A DNA stretch of 64,000 bases from an uncultured Lachnospiraceae bacterium (GTDB lineage Bacteria; Bacillota; Clostridia; Lachnospirales; Lachnospiraceae). Positions 1-9,804 of this stretch are shown piece by piece. The stretch covers positions 62,001-126,000 of the forward strand of contig CAMOWK010000001.1 of NCBI GenBank assembly GCA_946628415.1, in the 5' to 3' direction. The notes beneath the pieces were generated by a model. The model had not been told where the DNA came from, searched no databases, and saw only the letters and a program-made list of their open reading frames with translations. The first letter of the stretch is position 1, and every line of letters begins with the position of its first letter. A program made the position numbers and the translations under genes.

Positions 1-223
1 AAATATGTCAGAACGTCATAAAAAAGCATATGAAGAGTCATTTATTGGTGAAACAGTATATGTACTTGTAGAAGAAATAATTGAAAATGAAAACGGAGTC
101 TTTTTAAGAGGTCATACAGACCGCTATCTTTCGGTGGATATTCCATATGAAGATTTAAAGAAGGACACAGCATGCGATGCTCCAAGTACATACATTAACC
201 GGATTATCCCATATAGCTTCTAA
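1..223 (+). CDS. mtaB: tRNA t6A37 methylthiotransferase MtaB, C-terminal end (partial)
   Basis: The reading frame is open at the left edge of the window, so this is the 3' end of a longer gene. The last ~73 residues (HKKAYEESFIGETVYVLVEE, then GHTDRYLSVDIPYE) match the C-terminal TRAM-like part of MtaB, the radical-SAM enzyme that adds a methylthio group to N6-threonylcarbamoyladenosine at tRNA position 37. The radical-SAM domain lies outside the window. In Bacillus subtilis the gene (yqeV) follows rsmE on the same strand. Here it is convergent to that cluster and separated from it by tRNA-Glu, thiI and a cysteine desulfurase. The Met codon at position 5 is internal and not the start. Identification rests on this C-terminal pattern only. 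Confidence 0.75.
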   Translation, partial: NMSERHKKAYEESFIGETVYVLVEEIIENENGVFLRGHTDRYLSVDIPYEDLKKDTACDAPSTYINRIIPYSF

Positions 224-249
224 TCTCTTTACCACATAAACATAATAAA

Positions 250-328
250 ACATTTTCAAACAGCATCAATCAAATTAAAACAGCATAAACACTTTCAGAC
301 TGCATCAATCAAATTTAAACAGCATCAA
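250..328. repeat. Degenerate ~39-bp tandem direct repeat
   Basis: Two imperfect copies of an AT-rich unit lie back to back after the mtaB stop. Each contains GCATCAATCAAA followed by AAACAGCAT. The copies are offset by about 39 bp and differ by small changes. No coding potential is evident. Function unknown. Confidence 0.55.
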
Positions 329-363
329 ACATTTACATATGTCGATACTAATATTAAACAACA

Positions 364-391
364 AAAAAGCCACGCATCAGCGTGGCTTTTT
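364..391. terminator. Bidirectional Rho-independent terminator
   Basis: A near-perfect palindrome (GCCACGC, loop ATCA, GCGTGGC) is flanked by an A-run on the left and a T-run on the right. It can end transcripts from both directions. It sits between the convergent mtaB (plus) and tRNA-Glu (minus) genes and begins a few bases past the tRNA 3' end. Confidence 0.9.
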
Positions 392-394
392 CAG

Positions 395-466
395 CAGTCT
401 GTAGGGGAATCGAACCCCTGTTTTCGCCGTGAGAGGGCGACGTCTTAGCCGCTTGACCAACAGACC
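395..466 (-). tRNA. tRNA-Glu (anticodon CTC)
   Basis: Read on the minus strand, the sequence folds as a 72-nt tRNA. The acceptor stem is GGTCTGT/ACAGACT with a G:U first pair. The anticodon stem is TCGCC/GGCGA with loop CTCTCAC, so the anticodon is CTC. The T-arm reads AGGGGTTCGATTCCCCT. The body resembles other bacterial tRNA-Glu genes. The 3' CCA is not encoded. A terminator follows directly. Confidence 0.95.
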
Positions 467-486
467 ATTTCTTAACAACATGTGAA

Positions 487-515
487 AGTATATCAAATGT
501 TAAAGTATAATGCAA
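487..515 (-). promoter_or_regulatory. Sigma-A-type promoter of tRNA-Glu
   Basis: On the minus strand, TTGCAT at 515-510 and TATACT at 492-487 are separated by 17 bp. This places the start site near 480, about 14 nt before the tRNA. An overlapping TTGTCA lies further upstream. Confidence 0.7.
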
Positions 516-583
516 GCACTTTTTTGACAAAAATGAATCCAAAAAAGAACACCATAAAAATGAAAGTATCATGCCGCTAATAT

Positions 584-1774
584 CTATTTAAGATATACTA
601 CTTCTATCTCGTTAAGTGCCTTCTCATAGAGCGGTTCTATTACGCCTGCAAGCTTCTCCTCGGACTTTTTAATCTGCTCCAAAGTCGGTTTTGTCACAGG
701 ATGTTTTGCCACAAATATAGTGCAGCAGTCCTCATAAGGAAGAATCGAAGTTTCATAAGTATCGATCTTTTCAGAGATATCGATTATTTCCTGTTTATCC
801 ATACCGATGAGAGGTCTGAAAACAGGTATATCGTTCACCGCTTCATTAATAACCGAAAGAGACTGGGTCGTCTGAGATGAAACCTGACCTATGGATTCCC
901 CTGTAACAATACACTGACAGTCTTCCATCTTTGCGATATCTTCAGCCATCCTGAACATAAATCTCTTCATGATTATAGTCAGCTCGTCATGAGGGCATTT
1001 ATCATAGATAGCAAGCTGTATATCGATAAAATTAACAATATGAAGCTTTATCGGTCCCGCATACTGTGAAACGATGGTACCAAGTTTTTTAACCTTTTCC
1101 TTAGCTCTTTCAGATGTATAAGGCGGTGCATTAAAGTAAACTGCATCCATGATAACGCCCCTTTTAGCGATCATATATGTCGCAACAGGGCTGTCAATTC
1201 CACCCGAAAGAAGAGATATAGCCTTACCGTTAGTTCCAACAGGAAGTCCGCCCGGTCCCGGAATTACCTTTGAATATATATACGCCTTATCCCTTATCTC
1301 AACTTCAACCTTAACTTTGGGATTATGGACATCAACATGAAGTCCATCTTTGGAAAATGCATCGAGAAGCACTTCACCAAGCTTTGCATCCATTTCCATT
1401 GAATTAAGAGGAAATGTCTTGTCATTTCTTCTTACATGCATTTTAAATGAAAAACTCTTCTCACCATATTCACTGTCTATATACTCAGTTAAAGCTTCCG
1501 AAATACTTTCAACCGATGGTTCTTCAACCACCTTTACAGGGCATACACCACTCACCCCAAAAATCCGGGTAAGCCTGTCAATGACAGCGTCATAATCAAA
1601 TTCTTCTGATTCTGCTATGACAAAAATACGACCGTACTCTCTTTTAACATTAAAGTTTCCGAGTGGCTTAAGTCTCTGCCTCATTCTTTTACAGAGAGTA
1701 TCTTCAAAAACATATCTGTTCTTTCCCTTAGTTCCTATCTCTGCATATTTTATAATAAAAACCCTGTAATTCAC
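584..1774 (-). CDS. thiI: tRNA 4-thiouridine synthase ThiI
   Basis: ThiI adenylates uridine 8 of tRNA and transfers sulfur to it, giving 4-thiouridine. In many bacteria it also passes sulfur to thiazole synthesis. The 396-residue protein has an N-terminal ferredoxin-like/THUMP region (about 1-170) and a PP-loop ATP pyrophosphatase domain with SGGIDSP at residues 190-196. The family PYEDCC segment is at 346-351. There is no C-terminal rhodanese domain, so this is the short form typical of Gram-positives, in which sulfur comes directly from a dedicated cysteine desulfurase. Such a gene lies 75 bp upstream in the same orientation, which suggests co-transcription. Confidence 0.95.
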   Translation of the reverse strand: MNYRVFIIKYAEIGTKGKNRYVFEDTLCKRMRQRLKPLGNFNVKREYGRIFVIAESEEFDYDAVIDRLTRIFGVSGVCPVKVVEEPSVESISEALTEYIDSEYGEKSFSFKMHVRRNDKTFPLNSMEMDAKLGEVLLDAFSKDGLHVDVHNPKVKVEVEIRDKAYIYSKVIPGPGGLPVGTNGKAISLLSGGIDSPVATYMIAKRGVIMDAVYFNAPPYTSERAKEKVKKLGTIVSQYAGPIKLHIVNFIDIQLAIYDKCPHDELTIIMKRFMFRMAEDIAKMEDCQCIVTGESIGQVSSQTTQSLSVINEAVNDIPVFRPLIGMDKQEIIDISEKIDTYETSILPYEDCCTIFVAKHPVTKPTLEQIKKSEEKLAGVIEPLYEKALNEIEVVYLK

Positions 1775-1849
1775 TACTTAAAACCTCTTCTTTAAAATCA
1801 AAAATATATAATCAAACAATACTTCTTCTAAGTTCCTGTCGGGAATATA

Positions 1850-2998
1850 CTATCCTCTTGTATAATGCCGGAGCATAGGCAAAAGTTCTGATATGGTTTT
1901 CACTGTATAATCAACTTCTTCTTCACTATTATCCTCAGAAAGACTGAATCTTATAGTTGATTCAATCATCCCTTCACTCAGTCCTATTTCACGCAGTACG
2001 CGACTTCCTTTTTTTGAAGGTTTATTGGTTGAGCAGGCAGACCCGCTCGAAACATATATACCCTTATCTTCAAGAGCATGAAGCATAACCTCGGAACGAA
2101 CCCCCGGAAAACTGATACTTGCGATATGCGGAGCATCACCCGAATTATCATGAACATCCTGAAGTGACGTAAGCCCATTTATAAGCTTTGTCTTTAAAAG
2201 GGCTATCTTCTCCCTGTTCCCCTGTAAATTCTTATAAGCCTTATCCGCAGCTACTCCAAAACCCGCAATTCCGGGTACATTTTCTGTTCCTGAACGCATA
2301 CCCTTTTCCTGACCTCCGCCATAAATGATAGGTCTTAAAAGCGTTCCTTTCTTCACATAGAGCATCGCTATCCCTTTGGGGCCATGAATCTTGTGAGCAC
2401 TTACCGTCAGAAGATCCGCCGATAATTTAGAAGGTATCACTTCCATCTTTCCAAATGCCTGCGTAGCATCTGTATGACATACTATATCGGCATTTTCCTT
2501 TTTAACAGCATTGAAAATATCCGCAATAGGATTAATGCTTCCAAGTTCATTATTAACCATCATAACAGATACCAGTATAGTATCTTCCCGAAGGGCATTT
2601 TTAACAGCTTCAGGAGAAATTATACCTTTATTATCCGGCACTAGGTAGGTAATATCATAACCTTCTTTTTCGAGGAATTCAGCAGTTGCAAGAATCGAAG
2701 CATGTTCTATCGACGAGACGATTATATGTTTTCCTTTTCTTCTTTTTGCAAGAGCTGTTCCGATGATGGCAAGATTATTACTCTCCGTACCACATGAAGT
2801 AAAAAAGATTTCATCATCACGACATTTTAGAATCCCCGAAAGTATCCTTGTGGCATCATTAATGTACCGTTCAGCATTAACACCCATCATGTGAAGTGAT
2901 GACGGATTGCCATAATCATTTGTAAGAACCTGCATCATTATATCAGCTACTTCAGGATAAACTCTGGTTGTAGCCGAATTATCAAAATAAACTTCCAT
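1850..2998 (-). CDS. Cysteine desulfurase (NifS/IscS-like, class V aminotransferase fold)
   Basis: A PLP enzyme that takes sulfur from L-cysteine as a protein persulfide and leaves alanine. The 382-residue protein starts with the family sequence YFDNSATT. The PLP-binding lysine is in SAHKIHGPKG (Lys203), and the active-site cysteine is in SSGSACS (Cys322) on a mobile loop. The position directly upstream of thiI points to tRNA thiolation, like the NifZ-ThiI pair of Bacillus. A role in iron-sulfur cluster assembly cannot be excluded. No iscU or sufU scaffold is next to it. It sits 40 bp after rsmE and may be read with the heat-shock transcript. Confidence 0.92.
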   Translation of the reverse strand: MEVYFDNSATTRVYPEVADIMMQVLTNDYGNPSSLHMMGVNAERYINDATRILSGILKCRDDEIFFTSCGTESNNLAIIGTALAKRRKGKHIIVSSIEHASILATAEFLEKEGYDITYLVPDNKGIISPEAVKNALREDTILVSVMMVNNELGSINPIADIFNAVKKENADIVCHTDATQAFGKMEVIPSKLSADLLTVSAHKIHGPKGIAMLYVKKGTLLRPIIYGGGQEKGMRSGTENVPGIAGFGVAADKAYKNLQGNREKIALLKTKLINGLTSLQDVHDNSGDAPHIASISFPGVRSEVMLHALEDKGIYVSSGSACSTNKPSKKGSRVLREIGLSEGMIESTIRFSLSEDNSEEEVDYTVKTISELLPMLRHYTRG

Positions 2999-3038
2999 AT
3001 TAAACCTGTATATCTTTATTATTTAAAAACTGTATAAA

Positions 3039-3821
3039 CTAACTGTCCAGATAGAACATAAGTATTGATAGTATGGCAAGTCCGGCTGTTTCAGTCCGAA
3101 GTATCCTGTTTCCAAGAGTTATTATTTCGGCACCCATCTCCTTAACCATATCTATCTCTTCCGGCGAAAATCCACCTTCCGGACCTATAAAAATCCCCAG
3201 TTTTTTTCTTTCACCGCTTACCTTATTACGATCAGACTGATCCTCTCTTACTTCATTCGCAAAGTCAGCGATAAGCTTACGTGAATAATCAATTCCTTCA
3301 GCGTTTTCATAAGGCACAAAAACTTTATCAAATGATGCGGCATAATTAGCCGCTTCTTTAAATGACATAAAGTTCTTTATCTCAGGTATTATACCACGTC
3401 CTGACTGTTTCGCAGCTGATTCTGATATCATCCGATATCTTGAAAGCTTCTTTTCCTTTTTCTTATCATCCAGTTTAACTATAGTTCTTTCCATCATAAC
3501 CGGAACTATTTCACATGCTCCAAGCTCGACCGCTTTCTGGATAACAAGTTCTATCTTGTCCCCTTTGGGCATTCCCTGAAAAAGAACAATATCTACCGGA
3601 AGTTCAGCCGCACTGTCACAAATATCAACTATGTCAGCCAGTACATAGGTATCCGAAATCTCACTAATCCTTGATATATATTCCCGACTGTCACCATTGC
3701 TTATTACAATTTCATCACCAACTGACAGTCTTAATACATTCTTTATATGATTAACATCATTTCCGGTAAGTGTAATCTCTTTATTCAATTCATTTACATT
3801 ATCTACAAAAAATTTATGCAT
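3039..3821 (-). CDS. rsmE: 16S rRNA m3U1498 methyltransferase RsmE
   Basis: This SPOUT-class, SAM-dependent enzyme methylates N3 of U1498 in 16S rRNA. The 260-residue protein begins MHKFFVDN and has the family GNDVNHIKNVLRL segment in its N-terminal PUA-like domain. The C-terminal trefoil-knot motifs IFIGPEGGFSPEEI and LGNRILRTETA form the SAM-binding knot. The gene starts 6 bp after the prmA stop, as in most Firmicutes where prmA-rsmE follow dnaJ. Length and motifs are complete. Confidence 0.95.
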   Translation of the reverse strand: MHKFFVDNVNELNKEITLTGNDVNHIKNVLRLSVGDEIVISNGDSREYISRISEISDTYVLADIVDICDSAAELPVDIVLFQGMPKGDKIELVIQKAVELGACEIVPVMMERTIVKLDDKKKEKKLSRYRMISESAAKQSGRGIIPEIKNFMSFKEAANYAASFDKVFVPYENAEGIDYSRKLIADFANEVREDQSDRNKVSGERKKLGIFIGPEGGFSPEEIDMVKEMGAEIITLGNRILRTETAGLAILSILMFYLDS

Positions 3822-3827
3822 AAAAAG

Positions 3828-4781
3828 CTACGCCTTACATACAAAACAAACCCACTCATTAAGATGAACAGTGTCTACTATCTTAAAACCATTCTTTATA
3901 AGCGCTTCCCGTACATCATTTTCTCTTTGATCGATGATTCCCGAAGTAATAAAAAGTCCATCTTCCTTCATAAACGGTCTTACTTTTTCCGAAAGAGGAA
4001 TTATAACATCTGCAAGAATATTTGCAACTACGATATCATACTTTTCATTGGTCGAAGAATCAACTACTGATTCATCACTCAGAAGATTTCCGACTTCAAA
4101 TGTAATCCTGTCCGGTGCAAGTCCGTTAACCGATGCATTTTCCTGACTGGACTTAATAGCCTGCGGATCAATATCGATTCCTTTTACATATCCGGCTCCA
4201 AGGAAGGTCGAAATTATAGAAAGTATACCACTTCCGCATCCTATATCAAAAATTGATTCTCCTTCCTTAAGATACTTCTTTATCTGACCTATACAAAGAT
4301 TAGTTGTTTCATGAGCCCCTGTACCAAATGCCATTACAGATTCAATACGAACAACAGTATCAGTCGGTTTTATCTCATCCCATGTAGTCCAGTTAGGAAG
4401 GATGACTATATCATCATAAATTCTGAAAGGTCTGAAAAATTCTTTCCAGTTATTCTGCCATGTTGAATCATCAGAGGTAGGTTCAATACTTATAGTTCCT
4501 GAACCGACATCAATAAATTTCGAAAGACGTTTTATTTCATCCGTAACAAGGCGCCTTAAACCGTCTATATCATATCCCTCAGGCAGAAAACATGAAACCT
4601 TTGCAGTTCCGTCATCTTCACCTATAAGAGGAATATCCACAAACATTTCCTTAATCTCTTCTTCAGTGAGCGGTACATTGTCCTCTATCATAACGCCTTC
4701 AACGTCAAGAGAATTAAGAAATTCGCTTATAAGGTCTTCAGCTTCGACTGTAGTATCTACAGTAAACTTAGTCCAGATCAT
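3828..4781 (-). CDS. prmA: Ribosomal protein L11 methyltransferase PrmA
   Basis: PrmA trimethylates lysines and the N-terminus of ribosomal protein L11 using SAM. The 317-residue protein has an N-terminal substrate-recognition domain. The Rossmann methyltransferase domain follows, with the SAM-binding FDIGCGSGILSI and the later VVANILADVI. The segment AFGTGAHETT before motif I is typical of the family. The start has a GGAG site 7 nt upstream. A terminator-like hairpin separates it from dnaJ, so it may rely on readthrough from the heat-shock operon or on its own weak promoter. Confidence 0.95.
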   Translation of the reverse strand: MIWTKFTVDTTVEAEDLISEFLNSLDVEGVMIEDNVPLTEEEIKEMFVDIPLIGEDDGTAKVSCFLPEGYDIDGLRRLVTDEIKRLSKFIDVGSGTISIEPTSDDSTWQNNWKEFFRPFRIYDDIVILPNWTTWDEIKPTDTVVRIESVMAFGTGAHETTNLCIGQIKKYLKEGESIFDIGCGSGILSIISTFLGAGYVKGIDIDPQAIKSSQENASVNGLAPDRITFEVGNLLSDESVVDSSTNEKYDIVVANILADVIIPLSEKVRPFMKEDGLFITSGIIDQRENDVREALIKNGFKIVDTVHLNEWVCFVCKA

Positions 4782-4810
4782 CCGATATGCTCCTTATTTA
4801 TATTTTTATG

Positions 4811-4837
4811 AAAAGGACTCCGGCAAAACCGAAGTCC
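4811..4837 (-). terminator. Terminator after dnaJ
   Basis: On the minus strand a 9-bp stem (GGACTTCGG/CCGGAGTCC, one G:U, loop TTTTG) is followed by TTTTC. It lies between dnaJ and prmA and would reduce heat-shock transcription into prmA-rsmE. Confidence 0.75.
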
Positions 4838-4868
4838 AATCCATTTTACATCTATTCTTTAAAGAAGA

Positions 4869-6026
4869 TTAGAATTTTTTCTTTCTCTTTTTATGATCAC
4901 CGAATGAAAAACCGCCTGAAGAATCTGTAGCAGCTCTGGTCTGAACCTGAGTAACCTGCTCATACTGATTAAGTATATTCTTCTGCTCCTCAGAAAGATT
5001 CTCAGGAACCTGAACAATAAGCGTTACATAGTGATCACCACGAACGTTTTTATTCTTTAATGTAGGTACACCCTTACCTTTAAGTTTAACTCTGGTATTG
5101 GTCTGAGTACCCGGCTGAATCTCGTAATTGTAAGGACCGTCTATTGTATTAAGAGTAATCTTACCACCGAGAGCTGCCTGAGTGAATGATATAGGTTCGC
5201 TGGAATATATATCATATTCCTTTCTCTCAAACTTAGGATGTCTGTCAACCAGGATGGTAACAAGAAGATCGCCACGCTCTCCTCCGTTGATACCCGGCTC
5301 ACCCATCTCACGAAGTCTTATACTCTGACCATTATCAATTCCTGCAGGAACTTTGATCTGTATAGTCTTTTTACTCTTTACATATCCGGAACCGGCACAG
5401 TTAGAACACTTAAATCTTATAAGCTTTCCACTACCCTGACAATCAGGACATGTAGTAACAGTTCTTGCCATTCCGAAAAGCGACTGCTGTGTGTAAACAA
5501 CCTGACCTTTTCCACCACACTTAGTACAGTTTTCAGGTGGATGTCCCGGCTGAGCACCGGTTGCCTTACATACCGGACATTCATCCTTAAGAGGCAATTC
5601 AAGGTCCTTCTGTGTTCCGTAAACAGCTTCTTCAAAAGACACACGAACTGTTGTCCTTATATCAGCACCACGAACAGGTCCGTTTGAAGGTCCCTTACGC
5701 GCACCGCCGCCAAACATATCGCCAAAGATATCACCAAAGATATCGCCCATATCAGCAAAATCGAATCCGCCGAAACCTGAACCGCCCTGATTTGGATCAA
5801 ATGCAGCATGCCCGAACTGGTCATACTTCTGTCTCTTCTCAGGATCACTCAGAATAGCATATGCTTCTGCTGCTTCCTTGAACTTTTCTTCGGCAACTGC
5901 ATCACCCGGATTAGCATCCGGATGATACTTTTTAGCAACTACTCTATAAGCTTTTTTTATCTCACTTTCTGAGGCATTCTTAGATACTCCGAGCACCTCA
6001 TAGTAATCTCTTTTTTCATCTGCCAC
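4869..6026 (-). CDS. dnaJ: Chaperone DnaJ (Hsp40)
   Basis: DnaJ delivers unfolded clients to DnaK and stimulates its ATPase. The order is J domain with the HPD motif (KYHPDANPG), a Gly/Phe-rich linker (repeated [17 protein letters not shown]), four CxxCxGxG zinc-binding repeats ([32 protein letters not shown]), and a C-terminal client-binding region. About 385 residues, full length. I place the start at a GTG codon ([13 protein letters not shown]) because AAGGTG lies 6 nt upstream; a GTG three codons earlier at 6035 is an alternative. Last gene of the CIRCE-controlled operon, 32 bp after dnaK. Confidence 0.96.
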   Translation of the reverse strand: MADEKRDYYEVLGVSKNASESEIKKAYRVVAKKYHPDANPGDAVAEEKFKEAAEAYAILSDPEKRQKYDQFGHAAFDPNQGGSGFGGFDFADMGDIFGDIFGDMFGGGARKGPSNGPVRGADIRTTVRVSFEEAVYGTQKDLELPLKDECPVCKATGAQPGHPPENCTKCGGKGQVVYTQQSLFGMARTVTTCPDCQGSGKLIRFKCSNCAGSGYVKSKKTIQIKVPAGIDNGQSIRLREMGEPGINGGERGDLLVTILVDRHPKFERKEYDIYSSEPISFTQAALGGKITLNTIDGPYNYEIQPGTQTNTRVKLKGKGVPTLKNKNVRGDHYVTLIVQVPENLSEEQKNILNQYEQVTQVQTRAATDSSGGFSFGDHKKRKKKF

Positions 6027-6058
6027 TTTGGTCACCTTTTTCCTGTTTAATCAGTGAT

Positions 6059-7918
<1,860 letters not shown>

Positions 7919-7955
7919 TTAAAATTATCAACGTAAAATGGATTTATATCAATTC

Positions 7956-8621
7956 TTAATTTGCAACTTTTACCATACTGTGACGAAGCACATGGTCTTT
8001 ATACATGTAGCCCTTCTGCATCTCTTCGACAACTTCGTTTTCACCGAATGATTCATCTTCTACATGGATGACCGCATTATGATATTCCGGATCAAACTGT
8101 TTACCGACTGCATTCATAGGCTCAACACCTATACTTGCAAGCGTATCCATGAGCTGTTTATATATCATCTCAACTCCTTCGGAAAATGCATTTTTTTCAT
8201 CATCGGGAATTGAATCAAGAGCTCTCTCGAAATTATCTACAACCGGCAGAAGCTTTTCAAGGGTATCTTTAGCCCCCAAATCAAACATCTTGCCGTTTTC
8301 TTTTTCACTTCTTGCTCTGGCATTATCAAATTCAGCAAGAAGTCTTTGATATTTTTCTTTATTACCTTCAGCAAGTTCTTTTGCAGCTTCAAGCTCAGCC
8401 TGCAATTTCTTGGAGCCCTTACGGTTCTTTTTAGGAACCGGTGTCGGTCTTTCTTTCTCAGCCTCTTCAAGAAGAACTTCTTTTTCTTCTGAGACAAATG
8501 CAGCTGTACCTTCAGCCAACTCTCCTGATTTAGCCTTAACTGATTTTTCATTTGCTCCGGAAGTACTGTCTTTTTCTTCCTTCAGCTCCTTAAGCATTCT
8601 GTCCATGCCTCTTGCAGCCAT
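7956..8621 (-). CDS. grpE: Nucleotide exchange factor GrpE
   Basis: GrpE dimers release ADP from DnaK. The 221-residue protein has a long charged N-terminal extension (about 1-80, rich in Glu and Lys), a long helical region (AELEAAKELAEGNKEKYQRL) that would form the dimeric coiled coil, and the C-terminal beta domain with VGKQFDPEYHNAV. The ATG overlaps the hrcA stop by one base (TAATG), and GAGGTGAAG lies just upstream within hrcA, so the two genes are translationally coupled. Confidence 0.95.
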   Translation of the reverse strand: MAARGMDRMLKELKEEKDSTSGANEKSVKAKSGELAEGTAAFVSEEKEVLLEEAEKERPTPVPKKNRKGSKKLQAELEAAKELAEGNKEKYQRLLAEFDNARARSEKENGKMFDLGAKDTLEKLLPVVDNFERALDSIPDDEKNAFSEGVEMIYKQLMDTLASIGVEPMNAVGKQFDPEYHNAVIHVEDESFGENEVVEEMQKGYMYKDHVLRHSMVKVAN

Positions 8622-9676
8622 TAATCTTCACCTCGCTTTTCATTTTTCCTAAATATTGAGTCCAGCTCTTCCGTAAGATTCTTCAAGGTTGAAACAACCT
8701 TTTTGTAATCCATACGTTTGGGACCAATTATACCTATGGTTCCCTTTGCTCCTTCCGGGAGTTCATAGGTAGAGGTTATGATTGAATAATTCTTCATATC
8801 CTTAACAGGTGACTCATCGCCTATATAAATTTTAATCCCGTCATTCTCATCAGAACTAAGCGTTTCGTCGGCAAGCTGGTTAAGTCCCGACTTATCCTCA
8901 AATGTTTCAAGTAAAGCCTGTGCCCTTGAAATATCAGTCAGCTCGTTGTATTTGAGAATATTTGAAGCTCCGCTTGTATAAATCTGCATTTCATCTGCTT
9001 CACGAACGGCATCAACTATTCCTTCAAATATGGACTCAAGTATGTCCGCGTATTCTCCTGCCTGCCGTTTCATAGTCTGCATCATCTCAAGATTGATCTC
9101 TTCAACTGACACACCCTGTAAGAATGTATTGAGCAGTATATTAAATTTTAGTACTTCTTCATTACTAAGTGGTCTTGAAACATGAATGAGCTGATTCCTT
9201 GCCACGTTGTTGCCCACAACGATGACAGCTACAAGTTCCTCATCATCAACCTGAGACAGCTGAATGAACTTAACCTGTTTATTAAGAAGCCTTGGTGACG
9301 TTACCATCGATGCATACTGTGTATTATATGCAAGAACCCTTGCAACCTGCTTCAGCAGAGTTTCGAGTTTATCAACTCTTTCAAGCAATGCGCCCTGAGC
9401 CTTCTCGGTTTCGGTCTTCTCATCCATCATTATATCAACATAGAATCTGTATCCTTTATCTGTAGGAATACGTCCTGCCGATGTATGTGGCTGAACTATA
9501 TATCCGAGTTCTTCAAGATCCGCCATCTCATTTCTGATTGTAGCAGAACTGAGTCCCAGATCGGTAAACTTGGAAATCGTTCTCGACCCGACCGGTTCAC
9601 CTGTTTCAAGATAATTAGCAATGATAGCCTTCAGAATCTTAACTTTTCTTTCGTCAAGCTCATCCGTAACGTTCAA
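8621..9676 (-). CDS. hrcA: Heat-inducible transcription repressor HrcA
   Basis: HrcA binds CIRCE operators and represses the dnaK and groE operons. GroEL keeps it active, so misfolded proteins that occupy GroEL relieve repression. The 351-residue protein begins with a winged helix-turn-helix (ERKVKILKAIIANYLETGEP, then SSATIRNEMADLEELGYI). The GAF-like and inserted dimerisation domains follow, with HTSAGRIPTDKGYRFYVD after the DNA-binding part. First gene of the operon, directly downstream of a CIRCE element, so the gene is autoregulated. Confidence 0.96.
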   Translation of the reverse strand: MNVTDELDERKVKILKAIIANYLETGEPVGSRTISKFTDLGLSSATIRNEMADLEELGYIVQPHTSAGRIPTDKGYRFYVDIMMDEKTETEKAQGALLERVDKLETLLKQVARVLAYNTQYASMVTSPRLLNKQVKFIQLSQVDDEELVAVIVVGNNVARNQLIHVSRPLSNEEVLKFNILLNTFLQGVSVEEINLEMMQTMKRQAGEYADILESIFEGIVDAVREADEMQIYTSGASNILKYNELTDISRAQALLETFEDKSGLNQLADETLSSDENDGIKIYIGDESPVKDMKNYSIITSTYELPEGAKGTIGIIGPKRMDYKKVVSTLKNLTEELDSIFRKNEKRGED

Positions 9677-9700
9677 TCTATCACCGCCTTTAATTATCTG

Positions 9701-9727
9701 TTAGCACTCAACTATTCCGAGTGCTAA
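9701..9727 (-). promoter_or_regulatory. CIRCE operator (HrcA binding site)
   Basis: The inverted repeat TTAGCACTC-N9-GAGTGCTAA is a perfect match to the CIRCE consensus. It lies between the hrcA promoter and the hrcA start codon, overlapping the expected transcription start region. Confidence 0.97.
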
Positions 9728-9738
9728 CTACTATTGAT

Positions 9739-9767
9739 AATCTATCACTTGAAATACACTATGTCAA
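9739..9767 (-). promoter_or_regulatory. Sigma-A promoter of the hrcA-grpE-dnaK-dnaJ operon
   Basis: On the minus strand TTGACA (9767-9762) and TAGATT (9744-9739) are 17 bp apart. The start site would fall about 5 bp before CIRCE, the usual layout for HrcA repression. Confidence 0.85.
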
Positions 9768-9804
9768 GGCGATTTTTATGTTTTTTCCAAAAAAAACGCC
9801 ACTT

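Noticed and set aside
354..572. 72-codon minus-strand frame
   Set aside because: It runs through tRNA-Glu, its promoter and its terminator, so it is not a protein gene.
5238..5687. 149-codon plus-strand frame
   Set aside because: Antisense to the dnaJ zinc-finger region; the composition is a mirror of dnaJ and it has no ribosome site.
8237..8551. 104-codon minus-strand frame
   Set aside because: Alternate frame inside grpE; biased Lys/Leu composition only.
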